Counted from the stretch's first letter, positions 54,348 to 62,645 are shown. The stretch: DNA of 64,000 nucleotides from Bradyrhizobium symbiodeficiens (GCF_002266465.3 NZ_CP029427.2:4342501-4406500), one strand, 5' to 3'. Notes: generated by a model from the sequence alone, not told the origin. Program-made: numbers and translations.

Positions 54348-54631
54348 ATGGCCAAGACAGCATGGAAACGGCCGGGATCACCGATCGGCCGCAAAGGGCC
54401 ACGTAAGGCCAACCCCGCATACAAGCGCCGCTCGCGCCAGCCGTGGACGCCCGCGGATGTGAGCAAGCTGAAGCAGCTCGCGAAGGGCAACACGCCGACG
54501 GGCGTCATGAGTCTCAAGCTGCAGCGTCCGGTCGCAGCCATTCGCAGCAGGCGCAGCGCGAGGGGATTTCGTTGCGTCCGGTCAACCGCTCTCCCTACAA
54601 CCGACGGGCCAAGACGGCAAAGCGGCGGTGA
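54348..54631 (+). pseudogene. Small basic protein, frameshifted
   Basis: The N-terminal 67 codons (MAKTAWKRPGSPIGRKGPRK, then TPADVSKLKQLAKGNTPTGVMSLKLQRPVAAIRS) are in one frame; the C-terminal AQREGISLRPVNRSPYNRRAKTAKRR is in another. Adding an A at about 54549 (AGCAAGGCG read as AGCAGGCG) gives a 94-residue protein with a regular ending. The type, basic with a SANT/Myb-like TPADVSKLKQLA helix, occurs in Bradyrhizobium and may bind DNA. GGAG precedes the start at good spacing. Sequencing indel or real mutation is unresolved. Confidence 0.7.
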
Positions 54632-54668
54632 CGGAAGTGGCCGCCGGGCCGGCTCCCACGGCGGCCGC

Positions 54669-54869
54669 CTAGTCCGGCGGCTGCAGGCCGGGCGAGCGCA
54701 GCCACTCGCTCATCTGCGACCCCGTTTCCGCCTGACGCGCCCTTCGCAACATCTCGTCGCGAGCTACTCCGGGCGGAAGCGACTTGGCTTCTTCGCGTAG
54801 TCTCTCGGCCTCAGCGGCGAGCCGCACCTCGAGAACGTCTCTCTGCTTGAATCGATGGCGTGTCGTCAC
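54669..54869 (-). CDS. Small helical protein, LPPG family member B (GTG start)
   Basis: 66 residues read from the GTG at 54869, which has GGGGAGGA seven bases upstream. That start gives MTTRHRFKQRDVLEVRLAAEA, collinear with the paralogue at 53944-54147. The core AKSLPPGVARDEMLRRARQAE and SEWLRSPGL match it position by position. Longer in-frame ATG starts (54890, 54938) ignore that ribosome binding site. Function unknown. Confidence 0.6.
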   Translation of the reverse strand: MTTRHRFKQRDVLEVRLAAEAERLREEAKSLPPGVARDEMLRRARQAETGSQMSEWLRSPGLQPPD

Positions 54870-55099
54870 GAAGCGTCCTCCCCTGTGCATGAGGCCGAGC
54901 GCGCCGTTGCGTTCCGTTCTAAACTGGCTCTCGGCCAATCCGAGCCGACGAACGATAAACGTCTCCGACGCCGGACGGTTGCGCGGCGGCGACGAAAAAA
55001 ATCATCGCACCTCGTCTCGACGCACTGCTTGACCCCAGTGCAAATCACCGAACATTGTCGACGAAATGGCGCGCCGCGAAGAACGCGACCGGTATTGCC

Positions 55100-55408
55100 C
55101 TAGGACTTCGCCGTGCCCGGCTCCGCCATCTTGCGGTGCTGCCTGGCCAGCAGCTCGTTCGGCGTGACGTTGGCGACCGTGGTCTGGATCTTGTTCTTCA
55201 GCCCGGTAACGATATCGGACTCCCCGCGCAGCATCGCATCGAAGCCCGCCTTGGCGACGCCGTAGGTGCCGTCCTTCTTCTCGGGGTCAACCTTGGTATC
55301 CATCATCCCGGCGCGGCGGAAGAACTCGGTGTCGGTTGCGCCCGGCATCAGGCAGGTAACGGTGACGCCGCTGTCGCGCAGCGCGATGATTGGGCTGATG
55401 ATGCCCAA
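55100..55408 (-). pseudogene. 3' fragment of a short-chain dehydrogenase gene
   Basis: About 100 residues matching only the C-terminal part of an SDR (ALRDSGVTVTCLMPGATDTEFF, then VAKAGFDAMLRGESDIV and a KMAEPGTAKS end). The Rossmann GxxxGxG and the catalytic YxxxK are absent, and no sequence before 55395 continues the protein. A 12-base inverted repeat marks the break. The remaining frame could be read from a TTG but could not encode an active enzyme. Confidence 0.75.
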
Positions 55409-55414
55409 TCATCG
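55384..55414. repeat. 12-bp inverted repeat at the SDR truncation point
   Basis: CGATGATTGGGC (55384-55395) and GCCCAATCATCG (55403-55414) are perfect complements separated by seven bases. The left arm lies in SDR-derived sequence and the right arm at the start of unrelated sequence. Confidence 0.7.
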
Positions 55415-55545
55415 TTCTGCGCTCTCGTTCCTATTTGCTTCGGTGTTTGCGCGAGCCGGTGCAGGGCGAAGAATTGCACATCGGCTAGCAACCATCGTTC
55501 ACCCCTCGACTTAGATGCCAACTGGCTCAGTCGGGAGAATGCAAG

Positions 55546-56721
55546 ATGAAGGCGCTGGTTTGGCACGGCAAGGAGGACATCCGCTGCGACACCGTCACCG
55601 ATCCCGAAATCCAGGATCCGCGCGATGCCATCATCAAGGTCACGAGCTGCGCCATCTGCGGCTCCGACCTGCATCTCTTCCACAATTTCATTCCGGGCAT
55701 GCTGCCCGGTGACATCATGGGCCACGAGACCATGGGCGAAGTGGTCGAGGTCGGTTCCGGCGTCGACGGCAAGCTGAAGAAGGGCGACCGCATCGTCGTG
55801 CCGTTCACGATCATCTGCGGCGAATGCGACCAGTGCAAGCGCGGCAATTTTTCCGTGTGCGAGACCACCAACCGCAAGCGCCATCTTGCCGACAAGGCTT
55901 TCGGTCACGCCACCGCGGGCCTGTTCGGCTACACCCATCTGACCGGCGGCTATCCCGGCGGCCAAGCCGAATATCTCCGCGTGCCCTTTGCCGACGCCAC
56001 CCACATCAAGGTGCCGTCAGGGATCCCCGACGAGCAGCTGCTGTTCCTCAGCGACATCTTCCCGACGGGCTGGCAGGCCGCGGCGCAATGCGACATCGAG
56101 CCGACCGACACGGTCGCGATCTGGGGCTGCGGCCCCGTGGGACAGATGGCAATCCGCAGCGCCGTCCTGCTCGGCGCTAACCAGGTGATCGCGATCGACT
56201 GCCTGCCCGAACGACTGAGCATGGCGGAAGCCGGCGGCGCCACCACCATCAACTTCGAGACCGAAAGCGTGCTGGAGCGGCTGAACGATCTCACCGACGG
56301 CAGGGGACCGGAAAAATGCATCGACTGCGTCGGCATGGAATCGCATGTGATGGCCTCGCTGCCCGACACGCTGCTCGACCGCGCCAAGCAGATGGTGATG
56401 GCCGAGAGCGACCGGCCCCACGTGCTGCGTGAGATGATCTATGTGTGCAGGCCGGGCGGCATCATTTCGGTGCCGGGCGTGTACAGCGGCCTGTCCGACA
56501 TGCTGCCGATGGGCGCTTTCATGAACAAAGGGCTCACGATGCGGACCGGCCAGACCCACGTCAACCGCTGGACCGACGACCTGCTCCACCGCATCGAGGG
56601 GGGCGAGATCGATCCGTCCTTCGTCATCACCCACACCGTCCCGCTCGAACAGGGACCGGAGATGTACCAGGTGTTTCGCGACAAGCGCGACTCCTGCGTC
56701 AAGGTCGTGCTGAAGCCCTGA
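55546..56721 (+). CDS. Zinc-dependent alcohol dehydrogenase (formaldehyde dehydrogenase-like)
   Basis: 391 residues, MDR superfamily. Catalytic zinc ligands C38 (CAICGSDLH) and H60-E61 (GHETMGEVVEVG), structural zinc cysteines C91, C94, C97 and C105, and the NAD motif AIWGCGPVGQMAIRSAVLLGA. The long form with insert GLFGYTHLTGGYPGGQAEY is like glutathione-independent formaldehyde dehydrogenases and similar ADHs. Clear start with GGGAGAATGCAAG upstream. It probably forms an operon with the gene 11 bases downstream. Confidence 0.9.
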   Translation: MKALVWHGKEDIRCDTVTDPEIQDPRDAIIKVTSCAICGSDLHLFHNFIPGMLPGDIMGHETMGEVVEVGSGVDGKLKKGDRIVVPFTIICGECDQCKRGNFSVCETTNRKRHLADKAFGHATAGLFGYTHLTGGYPGGQAEYLRVPFADATHIKVPSGIPDEQLLFLSDIFPTGWQAAAQCDIEPTDTVAIWGCGPVGQMAIRSAVLLGANQVIAIDCLPERLSMAEAGGATTINFETESVLERLNDLTDGRGPEKCIDCVGMESHVMASLPDTLLDRAKQMVMAESDRPHVLREMIYVCRPGGIISVPGVYSGLSDMLPMGAFMNKGLTMRTGQTHVNRWTDDLLHRIEGGEIDPSFVITHTVPLEQGPEMYQVFRDKRDSCVKVVLKP

Positions 56722-56732
56722 AGGAGCAAGCC

Positions 56733-57266
56733 ATGTTTCATTTCTCCAACATCGTCCGCACCAAGGGCGACCCGAAGATTATCGAGGGTGGACCGAGCCT
56801 GAAGCGGCCGGAAGACCAACTTGCCCGCGCGCTTGGCTGGTTCAGCATCGGCCTTGGCGTCGTCGAATTGTTCGCGCCGCGGCGCGTCACGGAGACGCTG
56901 GGCATGGAAGGCCATGAGACCATGGTCCGCGCCTTCGGCGTGCGCGAGATCATGGCAGGGATCATGTCGCTGTCGGTCGACAAGAATGCAGGTCTGTGGG
57001 CCCGCGTCGGCGGCGACGGGCTCGATGCCGCCGCGCTGCTATCGGGGCTGACAGCCGACAATCCCAAGAAGGGCAACATCGCGCTGGCGCTGCTGGCGGT
57101 CGGCGGCATCGCGCTTCTCGACTATCGCGCCGCACAGGATACCAAGCCGAGGCGGCCGGCGCGGGATGCACGGCGCAAGCTGTATCCGAACCGCAGCGGC
57201 TTCCCCAATGGCATCGAGGGCGCGCGAAACGCGGCCAGGCAGATCGCAGCGCCCGCCAAGGCGTGA
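56733..57266 (+). CDS. Membrane protein found with alcohol dehydrogenases
   Basis: 177 residues from the ATG at 56733 (AAGGAG upstream). Opens MFHFSNIVRTKGDPKIIEGG, then LARALGWFSIGLGVVELFAPRRV (hydrophobic), GVREIMAGIMSLSV and ALALLAVGGIALLDY (second and third hydrophobic segments), and a basic tail. Resembles the N-terminal part of proteins labelled cyclase/dehydrase in Rhizobiales, but without their START-like domain. Function unknown. Confidence 0.7.
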   Translation: MFHFSNIVRTKGDPKIIEGGPSLKRPEDQLARALGWFSIGLGVVELFAPRRVTETLGMEGHETMVRAFGVREIMAGIMSLSVDKNAGLWARVGGDGLDAAALLSGLTADNPKKGNIALALLAVGGIALLDYRAAQDTKPRRPARDARRKLYPNRSGFPNGIEGARNAARQIAAPAKA

Positions 57267-57470
57267 CCTCAGGCTCGATCCGCGCAGAGGCCGCGAGGAA
57301 CCATCCGCGCGTCGGCGCGTCTGATCATCACCTCCGACGTCCCCCCTGCCGGAGGCAGACTACGCGAAACCGCGACCCCGGCGTCACCACCCCTTCAGGC
57401 GCCGGGGTCAGCGGCGTGGGTCGGGAGGCAGGTTCGCGACATGCTCGCCGACAACGTCAATTGAACGCCC

Positions 57471-58079
57471 CTACTCGCGCCAGAACTCCGCAAGCTCCTC
57501 CGCGGTCACCAGGTCGACCTGGCCGTGAAAGCGGGTGCGATACATCGTCATGAGCGCGTCGTGCCCGACGTCGGACGAGCTGCACAATGCGTCCTCGACG
57601 ATGACGATCCTGAAGCCGAGATCGACCGCACTCAGCACCGTCGAGAGCACGCAGACGTCCGTCTCCGCGCCCGAGATCACGACCGTGCCGATCTTCTTGT
57701 CGACCAGCAGGCTCGCGAGAGCCGGATTGCTGAATGCGGAATAGGCCGGCTTGTCGATCACGGCCGCAGGCGGAACGAACTTGCTCAGAGCGGGCACGAG
57801 CTCGAGTGCGGATGGCGGAAGCTGCCTGCGGGTCGCCTGGCTCCAGCGGCGAAAATAGTTCTGCCACTGACCAGGTCGATCTTCCGGATCCTGCGGCGTG
57901 ATGAAACGCGTGAAGATCGTCCTGGCCCGATGGTGCGCGACGATCGAGGCGATCGTCGGCAGAACCCGCTCCATCCACGGCGTTGCCCACAGACCGCCGG
58001 GGGCGAAAATGTTCTGCATGTCGATGCAGAGGTGAACCGCCTCCCTGATCTCGGCCACTTCCGACGTGCTGTCTCTCAT
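57471..58079 (-). CDS. Isochorismatase-like cysteine hydrolase
   Basis: 202 residues with the catalytic triad D20 (CIDMQNIF), K110 (DKPAYSAF) and C143 (AETDVCVLSTV). Members hydrolyse amides such as nicotinamide, N-carbamoylsarcosine or biuret, or isochorismate. The substrate is not evident. Single gene. Confidence 0.88.
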   Translation of the reverse strand: MRDSTSEVAEIREAVHLCIDMQNIFAPGGLWATPWMERVLPTIASIVAHHRARTIFTRFITPQDPEDRPGQWQNYFRRWSQATRRQLPPSALELVPALSKFVPPAAVIDKPAYSAFSNPALASLLVDKKIGTVVISGAETDVCVLSTVLSAVDLGFRIVIVEDALCSSSDVGHDALMTMYRTRFHGQVDLVTAEELAEFWRE

Positions 58080-58261
58080 CGTCCTCCACCGTCAGGCGCA
58101 TTCGGCTGTTCATAGCGAATGCGAAGGCGAAGGTTTTGGTTCCGAACCGCCGCCGCGGCCGGGATCGAGCCGCAATAGGCCAGCGTCAAATCATGGAGCT
58201 GGGAGCGGAGCGATCCGAAGGTGTGCACGCTGTTCGTCGAGCAGGGCAGACCTTGAAATTG

Positions 58262-58588
58262 ATGCACACGGTCAGCGTATTGGATCCATTCGACGCGCGA
58301 ACCGCTGGTGTTATTGAAGTGATCGGCAGGCAGATCAGAGCAATGCCACCACATCGTATCTTTGCGCCGGACACCGAGGTTCTCGGACGCGCTGCGCTGT
58401 TGTCGGGGATACTCTGCCGTCCCCAAGGCTACGAGAAAGACGCCAAGCTTCGCGCGCTCCAGGATTGCGTGCTATTCCTTCAAGCGCAAAAGCTAGGTCT
58501 GGTTGTTCTGACCGCGAACGTCGGCGACTACGATATTCTACTCCAGCTCATTCCAGCAGGGCGCGCGCTGTTCTATCGCGCGAAATGA
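58262..58588 (+). pseudogene. C-terminal part of a PIN-domain (VapC-like) toxin
   Basis: 108 residues matching the last two thirds of a PIN domain: HTVSVLDPFDARTAGVIE, PPHRIFAPDTEVLGRAALLSG and VVLTANVGDYDILLQLIPAGRALFYR, with the late acidic residues. The N-terminal catalytic Asp strand and the AEL-type glutamate are not found in any frame upstream. No antitoxin gene is adjacent. Probably a remnant of a toxin-antitoxin locus. Confidence 0.55.
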
Positions 58589-58844
58589 ACCCTTCTCCGA
58601 GCGAGAAGCCGCCGAGCTTGTGACGCGTGCCAAGGTGTACTTGCCGCAATCATGCGCAACCGGCTTGACGTTCAGTTCGATTTCTACGCCGGGCCGCTGG
58701 GGTTACTCTGCCCGCCCTTCGATCTCGCCGCTGGTCTCGGCATTTTGCCTGCCACGACCGCTCCGTACGGGCAAAGAACAATCACTTGAACGTTCGTAAC
58801 TCCGGCTGAAGCGCAAAGCGGCTTGACGACGCCGCCGATAACGA

Positions 58845-58866
58845 ATGTAATGTTATAACATTACAT
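58845..58866. promoter_or_regulatory. Zur box
   Basis: A perfect 22-base palindrome with half-site ATGTAATGTTA (58845-58855) and its reverse complement (58856-58866). Its centre GTTATAAC is the core of alphaproteobacterial Zur operators. It lies 58 bases before the zigA start. The rest of the spacer from 58589 shows no gene. Confidence 0.85.
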
Positions 58867-58923
58867 ATCCGGTGCCAATGCCTCGCCCTCCCCGTATCCC
58901 CTTGAAAAGACTGTTCGATCTCC

Positions 58924-60138
58924 ATGCGAAAACTCCCCGTCACCGTCTTGTCCGGCTTCCTCGGGGCTGGAAAGACCACTTTGCTGAACCACGTCCTGAA
59001 CAACCGGCACGGCCTGAAGGTGGCGGTGATCGTGAACGACATGAGCGAGGTGAACATCGATGCGGATTTGGTCCGCGATGGCGGTGCGAACCTGTCCAGG
59101 ACTGATGAGAAGCTGGTCGAGATGACCAACGGCTGCATCTGCTGCACGCTGCGCGACGACCTCCTGAAGGAGGTCCGCGCCCTCGCCGAAAACGACCGGT
59201 TCGACTATCTGCTGATCGAATCCACCGGCATCTCCGAGCCGCTGCCGGTTGCGGCGACCTTCGACTTCCGCTCCGAGGATGGCGAAAGCCTCTCCGACGT
59301 GGCACGCCTCGACACCATGGTCACCGTGGTCGACGCGGTGAATCTGTTGAGGGATTATTCATCGACGGATTTCCTGGAGCAACGCGGCGAAGCGCTGGCG
59401 AACGACAAGCGCACGCTGGTCGATCTCCTCGTCGAGCAGATCGAGTTTGCGGACGTGATCGTGCTCAACAAGGTCGATGACGCCTCGCCGGCGCAACGCG
59501 AAGCCGCGCGAAAGATCATCCGGGCGCTCAATCCGGAAGCAGAACTGATCGAAGCCAATCACAGCCGGGTCCCCTTCGATCGCATTCTCGACACCGGCCG
59601 GTTCGACTTCGAAAAGGCGCAAGCGCATCCGCTCTGGTTCAGGGAACTCTACGGCTTCGCCGATCATGTGCCGGAGACGGAGGAATACGGCGTCACCAGT
59701 TTCGTCTATCGCGCGCGCCGGCCGTTCGACCCCGAAAAATTCGACAAGTTCGTGCGAGAACCCTGGCCCGGTGTCATTCGCGGCAAGGGACATTTCTGGC
59801 TGGCGACGCGCCCGCAATGGCTTGGCGAGATCAGCCAGGCCGGCGCGATCACGCGCACCGAGGCTCTCGGATTCTGGTGGGCGAGCGTGCCTACGGAACG
59901 CTGGCCGGACGACCCGTTTTGGCGCAAGCGGTTGCGCGCAAATTGGGACGACGTCTATGGCGATCGTCGCCAGGAAATCGTGTTCATCGGCGCGGGCATG
60001 GACGAGAGCGCGCTTCGCGCACGCTTGGACGCCTGCCTGGTCCCGGGCAAGCCGGCCATGAACGTCGCGGAATGGGCGAAGCTCGCAGACCCGTTTCCAG
60101 TCTGGCGACGCGCGAACGAAATTCTGGAACGCGAATGA
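58924..60138 (+). CDS. zigA: COG0523 GTPase, zinc chaperone ZigA type
   Basis: 404 residues. G-domain with Walker A GFLGAGKTT (11-19), the metal motif C71-I-C73-C74, switch region ESTGISEP and the guanine motif N182-KVD. A C-terminal CobW_C domain follows (FVYRARRPFDPEKF; LGFWWASVPTERWPDDP). These GTPases deliver zinc to client enzymes under zinc starvation. The Zur box upstream supports this assignment over CobW or a nitrile-hydratase activator. Coupled to a small gene by an ATGA overlap. Confidence 0.92.
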   Translation: MRKLPVTVLSGFLGAGKTTLLNHVLNNRHGLKVAVIVNDMSEVNIDADLVRDGGANLSRTDEKLVEMTNGCICCTLRDDLLKEVRALAENDRFDYLLIESTGISEPLPVAATFDFRSEDGESLSDVARLDTMVTVVDAVNLLRDYSSTDFLEQRGEALANDKRTLVDLLVEQIEFADVIVLNKVDDASPAQREAARKIIRALNPEAELIEANHSRVPFDRILDTGRFDFEKAQAHPLWFRELYGFADHVPETEEYGVTSFVYRARRPFDPEKFDKFVREPWPGVIRGKGHFWLATRPQWLGEISQAGAITRTEALGFWWASVPTERWPDDPFWRKRLRANWDDVYGDRRQEIVFIGAGMDESALRARLDACLVPGKPAMNVAEWAKLADPFPVWRRANEILERE

Positions 60139-60320
60139 CCAAAATCGTCCGCTTCGCCTCCAAATCAGACCTCGAGCGGCAGCGCCTCATCCGCGAGGCG
60201 CGTGCGATCTACGACAGCATCTTCCCGCCGGACGTCCCTGCCGGCGGCGGCGCGCATGATCGGTCGGATCAACCGGCGGCGCACGAGGCGGCCGCCGAAA
60301 TCCAGTCCAAACAACGATAA
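60135..60320 (+). CDS. Small protein coupled to zigA
   Basis: 61 residues (MTKIVRFASKSDLERQRLIR then EARAIYDSIFPPDVPAGGG). Its ATG overlaps the zigA stop, so it is translated with it and falls under the same Zur box. There are no cysteines and only two histidines, so it is not an obvious zinc binder. Similar short proteins occur in Rhizobiales. Function unknown. Confidence 0.6.
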   Translation: MTKIVRFASKSDLERQRLIREARAIYDSIFPPDVPAGGGAHDRSDQPAAHEAAAEIQSKQR

Positions 60321-60328
60321 GATGAAGG

Positions 60329-60413
60329 TGGTGCGCTCGGAGGGACTCGAACCCCCACGATTTTACTCACTGCCACCTCAAGGCAGCGCGTCTACCAATT
60401 CCGCCACGAGCGC
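60329..60413 (-). tRNA. tRNA-Leu (anticodon GAG)
   Basis: 85 bases on the minus strand including an encoded CCA. Acceptor stem GCGCTCG / CGAGCGC with discriminator A; anticodon stem CTGCC / GGCAG enclosing TTGAGGT, giving GAG; a long variable arm as expected for class II tRNA; T-loop GGTTCGAGTCC. Reads CUC/CUU codons. Confidence 0.95.
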
Positions 60414-60600
60414 TTTGGGGATGCCGGCTTGAGGCCTGAAGGCCAGCCGGATCAACGGCGCCGATCTAACAAATCCATCAGAGGGGTACAAGCCTGCAAA
60501 GGCCCTGAATTCCACAGCTTTGCAGGAAAGTTCCGGCTCCTCCCCCGAATCGGCTCTTGCCGCAGGCCCAGGCCGCTGCCGTGCCCTATCGGATCCCCGG

Positions 60601-60638
60601 GCCGCTACCGCGTGCCCCGGCCGCTACCGCGTGCCCGG
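60601..60638. repeat. 19-bp tandem duplication at the end of the FliN-like gene
   Basis: GCCGCTACCGCGTGCCC occurs at 60601-60617 and again at 60620-60636 (unit 19 bases). The second copy contains the stop codon of the gene at 60624-60875, so the duplicate restores or alters its last residues. Confidence 0.7.
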
Positions 60639-60875
60639 CGTACGCGGCAGCATCTGCTTGACCTCGACCGCGATCCGGTTGCGGTCGACCAGCACGACGC
60701 CGGAGGCGACCGGCAGATTATTGGCCAAAACCTTGACCTCGTCGGCCTCGGTTGCGTCCAGCTCGATGATGGCGCCGCGGGAAAGACGTAATACCTGATG
60801 GATCGGCATGGTGGTCGTCCCGAGGACGACCATGAGATCCACGGTGACTTTATCGAGAGTAGGCACTGTCAGCAC
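60624..60875 (-). CDS. FliN/SpoA-domain protein
   Basis: 83 residues matching the FliM/FliN C-terminal (SpoA) domain: VTVDLMVVLGTTTMPIHQVLRLSRGAIIELD, then ANNLPVASGVVLVDRNRIAVEV. FliN is part of the flagellar C-ring or, in paralogues, of type III secretion. It has no N-terminal FliN part, and no flagellar gene is close. The start is a GTG at 60875, or another GTG at 60866; no ribosome binding site is clear. Confidence 0.8.
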   Translation of the reverse strand: MLTVPTLDKVTVDLMVVLGTTTMPIHQVLRLSRGAIIELDATEADEVKVLANNLPVASGVVLVDRNRIAVEVKQMLPRTPGTR

Positions 60876-60960
60876 CGCCGCAACAGGGACTAAGGACCAA
60901 GGACTTCGGACAAGGACTTGGCATTTGCACCTGCAATGATCACCACGTTATGGTTAGCCA

Positions 60961-61698
60961 ATGGTTAATTTACCCCAAAACCCGCGCCAAGAGCTGGATT
61001 TGACGTCGTTTTCGGCGTCCCACGGCCAGCCCGTGGAGTGGCGGATCTCGGACGCGCCGGTGCCCTATCCGGAGGCGGTCGCCGCGATGGAAGCCCGGGT
61101 CGCCGCCATTGCTGCGGGCGAGGCCCCGGAGCTGGTCTGGCTGCTCGCACACCCCCCGCTCTACACCTCCGGCACCTCGGGCAAGGAAGCCGACCTGCGC
61201 GATCCCCGCTTCCCGATCTTCGCCACCGGGCGCGGCGGCCAGCTGACCTATCACGGGCCCGGCCAGCGGGTGGCCTATGTCATGCTCGATCTCAAGCGCC
61301 GCCGGCCGGACGTCCGGGCCTATGTCGCGAGCCTGGAGGAGCTGATTCTGCGCACACTCGCCGCCTTCAACGTCCGCGGCGAGCGGCGCGAGGACCGGGT
61401 CGGCGTCTGGGTGAAGCGGCCCGACAAGGGCGAAGGTTTCGAGGACAAGATCGCGGCGATCGGCGTGCGGCTGAAGCGCTGGGTCTCGTTCCACGGCATC
61501 GCCATCAATGTCGAGCCGGAGCTGTCGCATTTCGACGGCATCGTGCCGTGCGGCGTTACTGACGCCCGCTATGGCGTCACCTCGCTGGTCGATCTCGGCC
61601 AGCTCGTGACCATGGCCGACGTCGACATCGCGCTTCGGCAGGCGTTCGAGGAGCTGTTCGGGCCGACCAACGCGTTAGTGCCGGAAGCGGCCGTCTAA
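60961..61698 (+). CDS. lipB: Lipoyl(octanoyl) transferase LipB
   Basis: 245 residues. LipB motifs: GRGGQLTYHGPGQRV (90-103), AIGVRLKRWVSFHGIAINV with catalytic K172, and PCGVTDARYGVTSL with catalytic C197. Transfers octanoate from ACP to lipoyl domains. The N-terminal extension of about 15 residues is common in this group. Single gene, divergent from the FliN-like gene. Confidence 0.95.
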   Translation: MVNLPQNPRQELDLTSFSASHGQPVEWRISDAPVPYPEAVAAMEARVAAIAAGEAPELVWLLAHPPLYTSGTSGKEADLRDPRFPIFATGRGGQLTYHGPGQRVAYVMLDLKRRRPDVRAYVASLEELILRTLAAFNVRGERREDRVGVWVKRPDKGEGFEDKIAAIGVRLKRWVSFHGIAINVEPELSHFDGIVPCGVTDARYGVTSLVDLGQLVTMADVDIALRQAFEELFGPTNALVPEAAV

Positions 61699-61896
61699 CA
61701 ATTTTCTCCCCGGGCCTGATCGCGCCTGCTCTCCCCTCCTCGCGGAATCGGCTATGCTCGCCTCAGGCGTCGCCCACGCCTCCCCCCTCCGCCGGGAAAG
61801 CAGAATTCATGCCGGGCGAGTTGATCATCGGCCGACTGTTCGAGCGCCAGGCACAAGGAGGGATTGCGCTTTCAGCTCGCATGGGAGGTTTTGACG

Positions 61897-62610
61897 ATGA
61901 GATTGTCTGCACCGATCTACCAACTGAAGCGCAAGGCGAAGCGCCTGTCCCGCGAGGAAGGCATTCCGCTGCACGATGCACTTGACCGCATCGCGACGAC
62001 GGAAGGGTTTTCCGCCTGGAGCATGCTCGCAGCGAAAGCCGCTGCCGTCACGCCGGCCAACAGGCTGTTTCCGCAATTCCGGCCGGGCGATCTGGTGCTG
62101 GTCGGCGCACGGCCCGGCCATGGCAAGACGCTGATGAGCCTCGAACTGGCCGTGGAAGCCATGCGCTCGGGCCATCGCGCTGCGTTCTTCTCGCTCGAAT
62201 ACACCGAGAAAGATGTGCTGGAGCGCATCCGGGCGATCGGCGCGAGCCCTGCGCAATTCGCTGACATGTTCGAGGTCGATTGCTCCGACGCCATCAGCGC
62301 CGATTACATCGTCAAGGAGATGGCCGCGGCGCCACGCGGCACAGTCGTGGTGATCGACTATCTGCAACTGCTCGACCAGCGGCGGGAAAACCCCGACCTC
62401 TCCGTTCAGGTCCGCGCGCTGAAATCCTTCGCACGCGACAAGGGACTGATCGTCGTCTTCATCTCGCAGATCGACCGGTCCTACGATCCCGCAGTCAAGC
62501 CCTGCCCCGATCTCGACGATGTCCGCTTGCCAAATCCGCTCGACCTGAAGCTGTTCGACAAGACGTGCTTCCTGAACAATTCCGAAGTCCAGTTCCGGGC
62601 AGCAAGCTGA
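61897..62610 (+). CDS. Orphan DnaB/RecA-like ATPase
   Basis: 237 residues. The first 50 residues (RLSAPIYQLKRKAKRLSREE; LHDALDRIATTEGFSAWSML) form a small helical domain seen at the ends of other short proteins and once in glyoxalase-type entries. Then comes a RecA-like core with Walker A GARPGHGKT (70-78), FFSLEYTEKDVLERI, Walker B TVVVIDYLQLLDQ and an SQIDRS sensor. This equals the DnaB C-terminal domain without the primase-binding N-domain. GGGAGG precedes the ATG at 61897. Role unknown. Confidence 0.8.
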   Translation: MRLSAPIYQLKRKAKRLSREEGIPLHDALDRIATTEGFSAWSMLAAKAAAVTPANRLFPQFRPGDLVLVGARPGHGKTLMSLELAVEAMRSGHRAAFFSLEYTEKDVLERIRAIGASPAQFADMFEVDCSDAISADYIVKEMAAAPRGTVVVIDYLQLLDQRRENPDLSVQVRALKSFARDKGLIVVFISQIDRSYDPAVKPCPDLDDVRLPNPLDLKLFDKTCFLNNSEVQFRAAS

Positions 62611-62617
62611 CGGTCAG

Positions 62618-62645
62618 GCCGCGGGTGAGATGTCTCACCCGCGGC
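62618..62645. terminator. 28-base near-perfect palindrome, shared terminator
   Basis: Arms GCCGCGGGTGAGA and TCTCACCCGCGGC with TG in the middle, lying between the convergent ATPase and tautomerase genes. There is no T-run. Likely a GC-rich terminator for both. Confidence 0.6.

Noticed and set aside
58262..58588. A functional VapC toxin
   Set aside because: The N-terminal catalytic strand and glutamate of the PIN domain are absent in all frames and there is no antitoxin gene.
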